Assembly (NCBI RefSeq): GCF_028609805.1
Contig: NZ_CP063189.1
Span: 806,001-870,000, forward strand
Source of the DNA: Corynebacterium massiliense DSM 45435
GTDB lineage: Bacteria > Actinomycetota > Actinomycetes > Mycobacteriales > Mycobacteriaceae
DNA: 64,000 nt
Direction: 5' to 3'
Position numbers and translations under genes: made by a program
In this document: positions 15,786 through 25,358 of the stretch, piece after piece
Numbering within the stretch: position 1 is the first letter of the stretch
Layout of the letters: the number at the start of each line of letters is the position of its first letter
Notes under the pieces: model-generated
Database searches by the model: none
What the model saw: the letters and a program-made list of their open reading frames with translations, nothing else
Told to the model about the DNA's origin: nothing

Positions 15786-18700
15786 ATGTCTATTAAGCCC
15801 CTGAACTGGCCGGTGTTCCGTCAACTCCGGTCAAAAGATCCCTTCGGTAGGGACGCTTCGACGAAGTCGAAAAAGTCGGAGGAAAAGATCGGGCGCACCG
15901 TGGAGGCGGACAAGGTCGTGCAGTCCGTGTGTCCGTACTGCGCTGTCGGCTGCAGCCAGCGGGTGTACGTCAAGGACGACCGCGTCATCCAGATCGAGGG
16001 TGATCCGGACTCGCCGGTTTCGCGCGGCCGGCTGTGCCCGAAGGGTGCGGCGTCCGAGCAGCTGGTGAACTCCGCGACGCGCTTGACCAAGGTCAAGTAC
16101 CGCGCGCCGTACTCCACCGAGTGGCAGTACCTGGATCCGGACGAGGCGATGGACATGATCGTCGACCGCTTCCTCGAATCGCGCGCCAACGGCTGGGAAG
16201 ACGCCGACGACGAGGGGCGGCCGCTCAACCGCACCATGGGCATCGCCGGATTGGGCGGTGCGACCCTGGACAATGAGGAGAACTACCTCATCAAGAAACT
16301 GTTCACCGCTTCCGGGGCGGTGCAGATCGAAAACCAAGCCCGCATATGACACTCCGCCACGGTTCCCAGTTTGGGAACCTCGTTTGGCCGCGGCGGCGCG
16401 ACCCAGCCGCTGCAGGATATGGCGAATGCTGACTGCATCGTCATCGAAGGGTCCAACATGGCCGAGTGCCACCCGGTCGGCTTCCAGTGGGTAGCCGAAG
16501 CGAAAAAGCGGGGCGCCCGGATTATCCACGTCGACCCGCGGTTTACGCGTACCTCGGCGTTTGCGCACCGCCACATCGGCATCCGCGGCGGCACGGACGT
16601 CGTGCTGCTCGGCGCGCTCATCAAGTACATGATCGACAACGACTACTACTTCGACGAGTACGTCAAGGCGTACACCAACGCGCCGATGATCATCCACGAT
16701 GAGTTCCGCGACACCGACGAGCTCGACGGGCTGTTTTCGGGATACGATCCGGAGACCGGAAAGTACATCACGGATACGTGGCAGTACGTGCCGGAAAAGG
16801 ACGGCGCCTCGTGGAACGTGCGGCGCGACGACAGCCTGCAGGATCCGAACTGTGTATTCCAGATCCTCAAGCGTCACTACGCGCGCTACACGCCCGAGAT
16901 GGTCGAGGACATGTGCGGTATTTCGCAGGAGGACTTCTACTACTTGGCGGAGTCCATCGCTAAGAACTCCGGCAAGGAGCGCACCACCTGCTTCGCCTAT
17001 GCTTTAGGCTTTACCCAGCACACTTTGGGCGCGCAGTTCATTCGTACCGCCGCGATCCTGCAGTTGCTCATGGGCAACGTGGGCCGTCCGGGCAGTGGCA
17101 TCATGGCGCTGCGCGGGCACGCCTCCATTCAGGGATCGACCGACATCCCGACGTTGTTCAACAACCTGCCGGGCTACTTGCCGATGCCGGCTGTCGAGCA
17201 CGGCGGCTGGGACGATTTCGTCGCCGACATCGCCGCGAAGGACCAGAAGGGATTCTGGCAGCCGGGTGAGGACTACGCGGTGTCGTTGATGAAGTCGTAC
17301 TTCGGTGACAACGCTCGCCGCGACAACAACTGGGGCTGGGACTACCTGCCGCGGGTGTCGGGCGCGCACTCGACGTACGAGACGTTGCAGGCCATGCTCA
17401 ACGGCGTGGTCGAAGGGTACTTGGTCTTCGGCCAAAACCCGGCCGTCGCCCAGTCCAATGGCGGAATGCAGCGACGCGCTTTGGCCAACTTGAAGTGGCT
17501 CGTGGTTCGCGATTTCCAGGAAATCGAGACCGCTTCCTTCTGGTACGACTCGCCCGAAATCCGCTCCGGCGAGTTGAAGACCGAGGAGATCGGCACCGAG
17601 GTCTTCCTCATGCCGGCGGCCACCCACGTGGAAAAGGCGGGTACCTTCACCCAGACGCAGCGCATGCTGCAGTGGCGCTTCCAAGCCACCGAGGCGCCGG
17701 GAGAGGCGACCAGCGAGCTGCGCTTCTTCTACCAGCTGGGCAAGAAGCTGCGCGAGCGGCTGCAAGATTCAACCGATCCGCGCGACCGGGCGCTGAAGGC
17801 ACTCAATTGGGACTACCGCGAAATTAACGGCGGTGAGCCCGATCCGGAGGACGTTCTGCGCGAGATCAACGGCTACTACCTCGACGGGCCGAAGAAGGGC
17901 CAGCTATTGCCGAGTTACACCGAGATGAAGTCCGACGGCTCCACCTCGGGCGGCTGCTGGATTTACTGCGGCGTCTTCAAAGACAACGTGAACCAGGCGG
18001 CGCGGAAGTCGCCGGGCAGCGAACAGAATTCCGTGGCGCTCAATTGGGGTTGGGCGTGGCCGGCGAATCGCCGCACCCTGTACAACCGCGCCTCGGCGGC
18101 CCCGGACGGCACCCCGTGGTCGGAGCGCAAGAAGTACGTGTGGTGGGATGCCGAGGTCGGCAAGTGGGCCTCCGACGACGTCGTCGACTTCCCTGCCGAC
18201 ACGCCGCCGGACTACCGCGCGCCGAAGGACGCCGTGGGGCCGAAGGCCCTGGACGGCACCGACGCGTTCATCATGAAGTCGGACGGGCGCGCCTGGCTGT
18301 TCGCACCGACCGGGCTTTCCGATGGCCCGTTGCCCACGCACTACGAGCCGCAGGAATCCCCGGTGCGCAACAAGCTCTATGGGCAGCAGCAGTCGCCGAC
18401 GCGTCTGACCATCAAGCGCCCGGATAACCTGTCGCGTCCGGCGCCGGGAGAACCGGGCGAGGAGGTCTACCCGTTCGTCCTGTCCACCTACCGCCTGACC
18501 GAGATGTACACTTCCGGTGCGATGAGCCGCCGCGTGCCGTACCTGGCGGAGCTGCAGCCGGATCTGTTCTGCGAGGTGGATCCGGTGCTGGCGAAAAAGC
18601 GCGGGCTGGACAACGGCGGCTGGGCCACCGTGGTGTCGCCGCGCGGGGTCATCGAGGCGCGCGTGCTGGTCACTGAGCGCGTGGAGCCGCTCGTCATCGA

Positions 18701-19064
18701 CGGCGCGGAGTTCCACCAGATCGGCATGCCGTTCCACTATGGGCAGTCCGAGACCTCCCCGGTCACCGGTGACAGTCCGAATGACCTGCTCAACCTCACG
18801 CTCGAGCCCAACGTGTTCATCCAGAACTCGAAGGTCAGCGCGGTGGACATCCAGCCGGGCCGGCGCCCGCGCGGCGCGGAGCGCTTGGACATGCTGCGCG
18901 AATACCAGGAGCGGGCAGGCCTCACCATCGACTCGGGTAACGAACTGCTCCAGGTCGGCGAGGAAGAAACGGCGAAGGGCAACCCAGAGGAAATCGGGTT
19001 CGGCTTCGACGGCAACGACGGATCGGGCAGTGAGAAGTTCGAGGAAGGACACAAGGGAAGCTAA
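15786..19064 (+). CDS. fdhA: Selenocysteine-containing formate dehydrogenase, major (alpha) subunit
   Basis: 1092 residues when the in-frame TGA at 16347-16349 is read as selenocysteine (Sec188). Sec lies in IENQARI-U-HSATV, the exact context of the Mo/W ligand in FdnG and FdhF. Cys49, Cys52, Cys56 and Cys84 (CPYC..GC, then GRLCPKG) bind the N-terminal 4Fe-4S cluster; molybdopterin-binding domains fill the rest. It oxidises formate to CO2 and passes electrons to the Fe-S subunit. There is no clear twin-arginine signal, so it may face the cytoplasm. A SECIS-like hairpin starts 11 nt after the TGA. The full Sec-making and decoding set lies just downstream. The stop overlaps the fdhB ATG by one base. 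A simple annotation would split this into two false genes. Confidence 0.96.
16361..16379 (+). promoter_or_regulatory. Bacterial SECIS element of fdhA
   Basis: Directly after the Sec codon context, GGTTCCC (16361-16367) pairs perfectly with GGGAACC (16373-16379) around the loop AGTTT. The stem begins 11 nt after the UGA. The E. coli fdhF element has a similar apical hairpin (GGTTGC-AGGTCT-GCACC), with loop purines contacted by SelB. Confidence 0.88.
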
Positions 19065-20128
19065 TGACAGCGAACGCGTTGACAGAAAACGCCGCGCACA
19101 CCGCGTACCCGTCCTACGAGCGGATGGCCTTCTTCACCGACACGTCGGTGTGCATCGGCTGCAAAGCCTGCGAAGTGGCGTGCAAGGAGTGGAACCGCAA
19201 CCCGGTGGAGGAGTACTCGCTGTCCGGCGACTCCTACGACAACACCGGCGGGCTGGGCGCCAACACCTGGCGCCACGTGGCGTTCGTGGAGCAGAACCAA
19301 CAGCGCATCGATAAGGCCCGCGCAGAAGGCGCCCGGCTCGTCTCTCTGGGGATGCCCACGGTTGGCCCAGAGAAGGCCGAAAAGCAGGACACCACCCCGC
19401 CGGACACGGACGATTTCCGCTGGCTGATGTCGTCGGACGTGTGTAAGCACTGCGCGCACGCGGGCTGTCTGGACGTGTGCCCGACCGGCGCGCTGTTTCG
19501 CACCGAGTACGGCACCGTCGTCGTCCAGGACGACGTGTGCAACGGCTGCGGCACGTGCGTGGCGGGGTGCCCGTTCGGCGTTATCCAGCGGCGTGACGAT
19601 GGCGGCGTGACCCTGAAGACCGACAAGACCGCCACCGTGGACAACGAGTACCGTCCGCACGCCGGGCAGAACCTGCTGGCCGGTCTGTTAGGCAAGCGCG
19701 ATTCCCGCACCGACCACACCCCGGGTACTGAGATGCCGATCAAAAACATCGGCGTCGCCCAGAAGTGCACGATGTGCTACGACCGCCTCAAGATGGGCGA
19801 GCAGCCGGCGTGCTCGAAGACGTGCCCGACCGAGTCCATCCAGTTCGGCACCTATACCGAGATGTCGCGCCGGGCCCACGAACGGGTCGCGCAGCTGCAC
19901 GAGCAGGGCTACACCGAGGCCCGCCTGTACGGCGCCAATGACGGTGACGGGGTGGGTGGAACCGGATCCATCTTCCTGCTCTTGGATTCCCCCGAGGTCT
20001 ACGGCCTGCCGCCGGATCCGCGGGTGCCCACCTTGGACCTGCCGGAGCTGGGCAAGACCTTCGCCAAGGCGGTCGGCGGGATGGCGCTGGCCGCCGCGGC
20101 TTCGTTCGTGATTGGAGGACGCAAGTGA
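19064..20128 (+). CDS. fdhB: Formate dehydrogenase iron-sulfur (beta) subunit
   Basis: 354 residues carrying four 4Fe-4S binding clusters: CIGCKACEVAC near residue 30, VCKHCAHAGCLDVCP (~128), VCNGCGTCVAGCP (~150) and CTMCYDRLKMGEQPACSKTCP (~230). It takes electrons from FdhA and passes them to the membrane. A hydrophobic segment close to the C-terminus (KAVGGMALAAAASFVIGG) may anchor it to the membrane next to the NrfD-type subunit. Its ATG overlaps the fdhA stop (TAATG), and its TGA overlaps the next start (GTGA), so the three subunits form a coupled operon. Confidence 0.95.
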   Translation: MTANALTENAAHTAYPSYERMAFFTDTSVCIGCKACEVACKEWNRNPVEEYSLSGDSYDNTGGLGANTWRHVAFVEQNQQRIDKARAEGARLVSLGMPTVGPEKAEKQDTTPPDTDDFRWLMSSDVCKHCAHAGCLDVCPTGALFRTEYGTVVVQDDVCNGCGTCVAGCPFGVIQRRDDGGVTLKTDKTATVDNEYRPHAGQNLLAGLLGKRDSRTDHTPGTEMPIKNIGVAQKCTMCYDRLKMGEQPACSKTCPTESIQFGTYTEMSRRAHERVAQLHEQGYTEARLYGANDGDGVGGTGSIFLLLDSPEVYGLPPDPRVPTLDLPELGKTFAKAVGGMALAAAASFVIGGRK

Positions 20129-21174
20129 GTAAGTACGACGAGTACCGGCCTCCCCAGGAACCGCGCCGCCGCGGTGGCGGAAGGAAGAAAAAGCGCCGTG
20201 GCGCGGGCGCGATGGACGGGTCGAAGGAAGCCCGGATGTCGGAGGATTTCACCTTCGACTCCTACTACGGCCGTCAGGTGGTCAAGGCTCCGCCGTGGGA
20301 GTGGCCCATCGGCGCCTACCTGTTCCTCGGTGGCGTGGCCGGCGGGTCTGCGCTGCTGGCCACCGGCGCAATGGCGACGCGGAACCCGGTGCTGCTCACC
20401 CGGGCGCGGTTGACCTCGTTTGTCGCCGCGGGCGCCGGCTCGGTGTGCCTCGTCCTCGATCTCGGCCGTCCGGAGCGCCTGTTCAACATGTTCCGCGTGT
20501 TCAAGGTGACCTCGCCGATGTCCATGGGGTCCTGGCTGCTCGGCGCGTTCGGCGGCACCTCCGCAGTCGGGGCGGTTGCAGAGCTGCCCATCCCGTTTGC
20601 TTCCCTCCTCCGCAAGCTCGCGGGACCGACCACCGTCATCACCGGCATCCTCGGCGGCCCGCTCGCCGGCTACACGGCGGTCCTGTTCGCCGACACCGCC
20701 AACCCCACGTGGAACGGGGCGAAAAAGCACCTGCCGTACGTCTTCGTCTCGTCGGCATCGCTTGCGGCCGCGGGGATTGCGATGGCACTCACCCCGACCA
20801 CACACGCTGGCCCCGCCCGTGCCTTGGCGCTTACCGGTGCGACAGGCGATCTCTACTTCACCCACGCGATGAAGGAGGGGATGGAGCCGGAGGAGCGTGC
20901 CCCGCTCGAGCGCGGCACGCCCGGAAAGCTCATGCAGGCGTCCGAATATCTCGTGGCCGCCGGCGGCATCGGCACCGCCGTGGCCAGCCTGACCAAGTCG
21001 CGGGCCGTTGCCGCCGTTTCCGGAATCGCGCTCGCGGCCGGCTCGCTGTGTACCCGATTCGGCGTGCTCAACGCCGGCAAAGAAGCGGTCAAGGATCCGT
21101 CGACCACCATTGGCCCGCAAAAGCGCCGCGCCGAGCGCAAGCGCCTGCGCGACATGGTCGTTAGCGTACGGTAA
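20125..21174 (+). CDS. NrfD/PsrC-type membrane subunit of formate dehydrogenase
   Basis: 349 residues. A basic, hydrophilic N-terminal stretch of ~60 residues (with RRRGGGRKKKRRG) is followed by about eight hydrophobic helices typical of the NrfD/polysulfide-reductase membrane family, for example WPIGAYLFLGGVAGGSALLA. It replaces the cytochrome b subunit of E. coli FdnI and would transfer electrons to menaquinone without heme. The GTG start overlaps the fdhB stop by 4 bp. Its 3' end overlaps the convergent selD gene by 14 bp, an arrangement suggesting the two have long been adjacent. Confidence 0.9.
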   Translation: MSKYDEYRPPQEPRRRGGGRKKKRRGAGAMDGSKEARMSEDFTFDSYYGRQVVKAPPWEWPIGAYLFLGGVAGGSALLATGAMATRNPVLLTRARLTSFVAAGAGSVCLVLDLGRPERLFNMFRVFKVTSPMSMGSWLLGAFGGTSAVGAVAELPIPFASLLRKLAGPTTVITGILGGPLAGYTAVLFADTANPTWNGAKKHLPYVFVSSASLAAAGIAMALTPTTHAGPARALALTGATGDLYFTHAMKEGMEPEERAPLERGTPGKLMQASEYLVAAGGIGTAVASLTKSRAVAAVSGIALAAGSLCTRFGVLNAGKEAVKDPSTTIGPQKRRAERKRLRDMVVSVR

Positions 21175-22138
21175 CCCCGGATCCCTCGGTCGTCTCGCCG
21201 ATGACTGGGTAGCCGGGCACCTCGCCGACAACGAGCAGCCCGCCCGAGGTCTGCGCGTCAGCGAGGAAGACGAGGGTGTCTTCATCCACCCCGTCTGCTT
21301 TAAGGTGTGGGCGCACCCAGTCGAGGTTGCGGCGCGAACCGCCGGGCACGAAGCCATCGGCAAGTGCCTGCTTGGCCCCCTCAACCGCGGGTACCTTAGC
21401 GGCGTCGATGACCGCACCCACCCCGGAGGCGCGGCACATCTTGTATAGGTGGCCGAGCAGGCCGAAGCCGGTGACGTCGGTGGCGGCGCGCGCTTCCGCC
21501 CGCAATGCCGCGGCCGACGCCTTATCGTTGAGCGTCGTCATCGAGTCCACCGCCGCCTGGCTTACCTCGCCGGTGGCCTTGTGCTTGTTGTTCAAGATGC
21601 CGACGCCGATGGGCTTAGTCAGGGTGATGGGCTGGCCGGCGGTGGCGGCATCGTTACGCATCAGCTTCGCCGGGTCCGCCGTACCGGTCACCGCCATCCC
21701 GTAGATCGGCTCCGGGGCAGTAATCGAATGCCCGCCGGTAATAGCAATGCCCGCCTGCGTGGCGATGTCCATCCCGCCGCGCAAAACCTCCGTGAGCACC
21801 TCGAGGGGAAGCTCCTCGCGCGGCCAGCCCACCAAATTGATTGCGGTCAACGGGGTGCCGCCCATGGCGTAGACGTCGGAGAGGGCGTTGGCCGCGGCGA
21901 CCCGGCCCCAGTCATACGGGTCGTTGAGCATCGGGGTGAAAAAGTCGGCGGTGGAAATGACGGCCGTGTGATCGCTAATGCGCACCGCCGCCGCGTCGTC
22001 GCCGTCGTCAAGGCCGACGAGGACGTTCGGGTCCGTGGCACCAACGAGCCCTTCGACCGCCGACTCCAGCTCGCCGGCCGGGATCTTGCAGGCGCAGCCG
22101 CCGCCCGCCGCGTACGAAGTGAGTTTGATGTCAGTCAT
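21161..22138 (-). CDS. selD: Selenophosphate synthetase (selenide, water dikinase)
   Basis: 325 residues. It makes monoselenophosphate, the selenium donor for Sec-tRNA synthesis, from selenide and ATP. The N-terminal glycine-rich loop AAGGGCACKIPA carries the catalytic Cys15 and Lys18, equivalent to Cys17 and Lys20 of E. coli SelD; this version uses Cys, not Sec. The dinucleotide-binding aspartates appear in GLDDGDDAAAV and STADFFTP. ATG at 22138 gives the family length. It is the only gene of the selenium set on the minus strand, convergent with the fdh operon and divergent from selC. Confidence 0.96.
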   Translation of the reverse strand: MTDIKLTSYAAGGGCACKIPAGELESAVEGLVGATDPNVLVGLDDGDDAAAVRISDHTAVISTADFFTPMLNDPYDWGRVAAANALSDVYAMGGTPLTAINLVGWPREELPLEVLTEVLRGGMDIATQAGIAITGGHSITAPEPIYGMAVTGTADPAKLMRNDAATAGQPITLTKPIGVGILNNKHKATGEVSQAAVDSMTTLNDKASAAALRAEARAATDVTGFGLLGHLYKMCRASGVGAVIDAAKVPAVEGAKQALADGFVPGGSRRNLDWVRPHLKADGVDEDTLVFLADAQTSGGLLVVGEVPGYPVIGETTEGSGVTVR

Positions 22139-22172
22139 GGTGTGAATTCTAGGCGCGGTAAGGTGAACCGAT

Positions 22173-22267
22173 GGAGGCGTACGTGTCCTGGTGGGCGCCC
22201 CGGTCTTCAAAACCGGTGAGGCCGAGTATCTCGGTCTGGCAGGTTCGATTCCTGTCCGTCTCCGCCA
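22173..22267 (+). tRNA. selC: tRNA-Sec (selC), anticodon TCA
   Basis: 95 nt including an encoded CCA end. The anticodon loop is CTTCAAA on stem CCGGT/ACCGG, giving TCA at 22207-22209 to decode UGA. The acceptor stem begins GGAGGCG and closes with CGTCTCC plus discriminator G. The T-arm contains GGTTCGATTCC. The variable arm is long (GCCGAG-TAT-CTCGGT), and the D-arm is extended, all specific to tRNA-Sec. It begins only 34 bp from the divergent selD start, so the promoters overlap or lie inside selD. Confidence 0.97.
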
Positions 22268-22298
22268 CACGACTTTTTGCAAGGAGGCAGCGACCATC

Positions 22299-23585
22299 GT
22301 GGACGATCCCCGGCGGCGCATCCCGCGCACCGACGACCTGCTTGCACTTCCCGCGGTCACTGCCGCGCGCGACAGGCTCGCTGAACACGTCATTCGCCGC
22401 GTCATCCGGCGCTGTCAGGAGCGGGCGCGTCAGGGCGACGTGGCACCGGGCGCGGTGGCGGGGGAGGTCTCCCGACTACTGTCTGAGGCCGCGCCACACT
22501 CGTTGCGTCCAGTCATCAACGCCACAGGCGTTATCGTGCACACCAACCTGGGCCGGGCGCCACTGCCGCCGGCCGCGGTCGCCGCGCTTGCCGATGCCGC
22601 CGGGTACACCGACGTGGAGCTAGACCTCCAGTCTGGGAAGCGGTCCCGGGCGCGCGGGGCGGGGGCCGTGCGGGCGCTTCTCGATGCCTGCCCGGACGCC
22701 GAGGACGCCCTCGTGGTCAACAACGGGGCGGCCGCCCTGCTGCTGGCAACGACCGCGCTGGCGGAGGGGCGTGAGGTGGTCATCTCCCGGGGTGAGCTCA
22801 TCGAAATCGGCGCCGGGTTCCGGCTGCCCGAGCTCATCGAGTCGGCCCACGTCCGGCTCCGCGAAGTGGGGGCGACGAACCGCACGCACCTCGCGGACTA
22901 CGAGCGCGCCCTGACCGGCAATGTCGGAGCGCTGCTCAAGGTGCACCCGTCGAACTTCCGGATCGAGGGGTTCACGTCGGCGGTGTCCGTGCCGGAACTG
23001 CGGCGCCTGGCGGACGAGCACGGGGTGGGGCTCATCGTTGACCTAGGGTCTGGGCTGCTAAACCACGATCCGGTGCTGCCGGACGAGCCGGACATCGCCA
23101 CGCAATTGGCGCAGGGGGCCGACCTTGTCATTGCCTCCGGCGACAAGCTCTTAGGCGGCCCGCAGGCGGGCATCCTGCTGGGGAAGGCCGCGGCGATCCA
23201 GAAGGTGAAAAGGCATCCGCTGGCGCGGGCGGTGCGCATCGACAAGCTTCGGCTCAACGCCGTAGAAGCAGCCGTCAACGCCCCCGACAACGCAGTCCGG
23301 CAGGCGCTGCACGCTGACCCGGATGCGCTGCGGCGTCGGACGGAAGGTCTGGCGGCGAAGGTCGGCGGCGAGGTGGTCCCACACGCCGGGCGAGTCGGCG
23401 GCGGTGGCGCGCCGGGATACCCGCTGGACGGGTGGGCGCTCAAACTGCCGGAGAGACTGGCGGAGGGGCTGCGCCGCGAACGGGTGCTCGCCCGCGTCCA
23501 CGACGGGGCGTGCCTGGTGGACCTGCGCTGCGTGCCGCCGGAAAAGGACGACGACGTTCTGCGAGCGATTGAAAGGGCGCGGTAA
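22299..23585 (+). CDS. selA: L-seryl-tRNA(Sec) selenium transferase
   Basis: 428 residues. A PLP enzyme that converts Ser-tRNA-Sec to Sec-tRNA-Sec with selenophosphate. Family features are VINATGVIVHTNLGRAPL near residue 75 and the PLP lysine in VIASGDKLLGGPQAG. The GTG at 22299 was chosen because AAGGAGG precedes it and it starts after the mature tRNA-Sec end; reading further upstream would run into the tRNA. It lies 31 bp after selC and directly abuts selB, so selC-selA-selB is probably one transcript. Confidence 0.96.
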   Translation: MDDPRRRIPRTDDLLALPAVTAARDRLAEHVIRRVIRRCQERARQGDVAPGAVAGEVSRLLSEAAPHSLRPVINATGVIVHTNLGRAPLPPAAVAALADAAGYTDVELDLQSGKRSRARGAGAVRALLDACPDAEDALVVNNGAAALLLATTALAEGREVVISRGELIEIGAGFRLPELIESAHVRLREVGATNRTHLADYERALTGNVGALLKVHPSNFRIEGFTSAVSVPELRRLADEHGVGLIVDLGSGLLNHDPVLPDEPDIATQLAQGADLVIASGDKLLGGPQAGILLGKAAAIQKVKRHPLARAVRIDKLRLNAVEAAVNAPDNAVRQALHADPDALRRRTEGLAAKVGGEVVPHAGRVGGGGAPGYPLDGWALKLPERLAEGLRRERVLARVHDGACLVDLRCVPPEKDDDVLRAIERAR

Positions 23586-25358
23586 ATGTACGTTGTCGCC
23601 ACCGCAGGCCACGTCGACCACGGCAAATCCACCCTGGTCCGGGCGCTCACGGACATGGACCCAGACCGGTGGAAAGAGGAAAAGCAGCGCGGGCTGACTA
23701 TTGACTTAGGTTTTGTCTGGACCAAGCTTCCGTCGGGGGCCGATCTGGCGTTCGTCGATGTTCCCGGGCACGAGCGCTTTTTGAGCAACATGCTTGCTGG
23801 CGTCGGGCCGGCGTCCGTGGTGCTTTTTGTCGTCGCGGCGGACGAGGGGTGGCAGCAGCAGTCGGCGGATCATCGCGACGCACTCGCCGCTTTCGGCATC
23901 GAGCACGGCGTGGTGGCGCTCACGCGCTGCGACAAGGCCACGCCTGACCAGCAGGCGGCGGCCCAGACCTCGGTCCGGGAGGAGCTTTCCGGCACCGCGC
24001 TTGCCGATGCCCCCATCGTCCCCGTCTCCGCCCGCACCGGAGCCGGGTTAGACGACTTGCGGCAGGCACTGGACCGCGTCTTGGGACAGGCAGCGGTGGC
24101 GGCGCAGACCTCCCGTCTGCGGTTATGGCTGGACCGGTCGTTTACCGTCAAAGGCGCCGGCACGGTGGTGACTGGGACTTTGGCGGCGAGTGAGGTGACG
24201 GTCGGGGACAGTCTGGTTGTCGTCGGCGGGCCGACGGTCACTGTCCGTGGGTTGCAAAGTGAGAAACGTCAGGTGGAGACCATCGAGCCGGTGTCGCGGG
24301 CGGCGGTCAACCTCCGTGGGGTGACGGCGAGCGACGTGCGTCGCGGCGACGTTTTGGTTCGCCCGGACCAATGGCCGGTGGTGGAGCAGTTTGATGCCCG
24401 AAGAGTCACCGGGCGGGCGCTTTCCGATGTCCCTACCGAACTCGCCGCACACATCGGCACCGCCGCGTTGACTGCGCACGTGCGGCGACTGGATGATGAT
24501 CACGCGCGAATCACGCTCTCACGCGGCCTGCCGCTTGAGCCCGGCGACCGGTTTGTCCTGCGCGCGCCTGGCTCCCACCAGGTGTTAGCCGGGGTGAGCG
24601 TGTTGGACGTTGCGCCGCCGGACTTCACGCGCCGCGGCGCTGCCCGCAGGCGAGCGGAGGATTTGGCACAGATTCCTCTTATAGGTGATCCCGCCCCGCT
24701 GGTGCGGCGGGATGGCGCCGTCAAGGTGTCACGGCTGCAGTTTTTGGGGTACGCGACCGACGCGCCGCCGAAGGGCATCATCGCTTTCAAAGACTGGTGG
24801 ATTCACGCCCCGCAGGTCCGGGTGTGGAAGGAGGCGCTCCTGCGCGCCCTGGAGGAGCATGCCGCTGCCGAGCCGTTGAGTGAAGGCCTCGCTCGCCCGG
24901 CCGCGCGAGACGCGATCGGAGTCAGCAGCGACTCTCTGCTGAACCTCGCCATCGCCGCGGCGAAGGTTGAATCGTCAGGCGGCGTTGTTCGTCTGCCGGG
25001 GACAGCCGTGAATTTGGGGGCTGCCGAAAAAGCGGTCGCGGAGCTAGAGCAGCGCCTGCACAGCGACCCGTTCGCCGCGCCGGAGGCCCACGAGTTATCA
25101 GACCTAGGTCTGGGGGCGAAAGAACTTGCCGCAGCCGAGCGCGCAGGACGCGTGCTCCGGCTGGCCGGGGGAGTGGTGCTGCTCCCGAACGCCCCGCGAC
25201 TCGCGGCGGCAAAGCTCAAGACTCTGGGCCCAAGCTTCACCCTGTCCGAAGCGCGCCGGGCTTTGGGCACGACAAGAAGGATCGCGGTACCCCTTTTGGA
25301 GCACCTCGATCAAACAGGAGTTACTCGTCGCGACGGGAATCTACGCTCTCTGACTTAG
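23586..25358 (+). CDS. selB: Selenocysteine-specific elongation factor SelB
   Basis: 590 residues. The N-terminal GTPase domain shows G1 GHVDHGKS (8-15), G3 DVPGHE and a G4-like TRCD. EF-Tu-like beta-barrel domains follow, then winged-helix domains in the C-terminal ~200 residues that bind the SECIS hairpin. It delivers Sec-tRNA to UGA codons that precede a SECIS element, such as the one in fdhA. ATG follows the selA stop without a gap. Length is a little below the E. coli protein (614). The last 38 bp overlap a convergent HNH endonuclease gene. Confidence 0.96.
   Translation: MYVVATAGHVDHGKSTLVRALTDMDPDRWKEEKQRGLTIDLGFVWTKLPSGADLAFVDVPGHERFLSNMLAGVGPASVVLFVVAADEGWQQQSADHRDALAAFGIEHGVVALTRCDKATPDQQAAAQTSVREELSGTALADAPIVPVSARTGAGLDDLRQALDRVLGQAAVAAQTSRLRLWLDRSFTVKGAGTVVTGTLAASEVTVGDSLVVVGGPTVTVRGLQSEKRQVETIEPVSRAAVNLRGVTASDVRRGDVLVRPDQWPVVEQFDARRVTGRALSDVPTELAAHIGTAALTAHVRRLDDDHARITLSRGLPLEPGDRFVLRAPGSHQVLAGVSVLDVAPPDFTRRGAARRRAEDLAQIPLIGDPAPLVRRDGAVKVSRLQFLGYATDAPPKGIIAFKDWWIHAPQVRVWKEALLRALEEHAAAEPLSEGLARPAARDAIGVSSDSLLNLAIAAAKVESSGGVVRLPGTAVNLGAAEKAVAELEQRLHSDPFAAPEAHELSDLGLGAKELAAAERAGRVLRLAGGVVLLPNAPRLAAAKLKTLGPSFTLSEARRALGTTRRIAVPLLEHLDQTGVTRRDGNLRSLT

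Noticed and set aside
15786..16349. Nonsense mutation or frameshift splitting fdhA
   Set aside because: The TGA is at the known Sec position, the frame is unchanged, a SECIS hairpin follows and sel genes are adjacent, so recoding explains it better.
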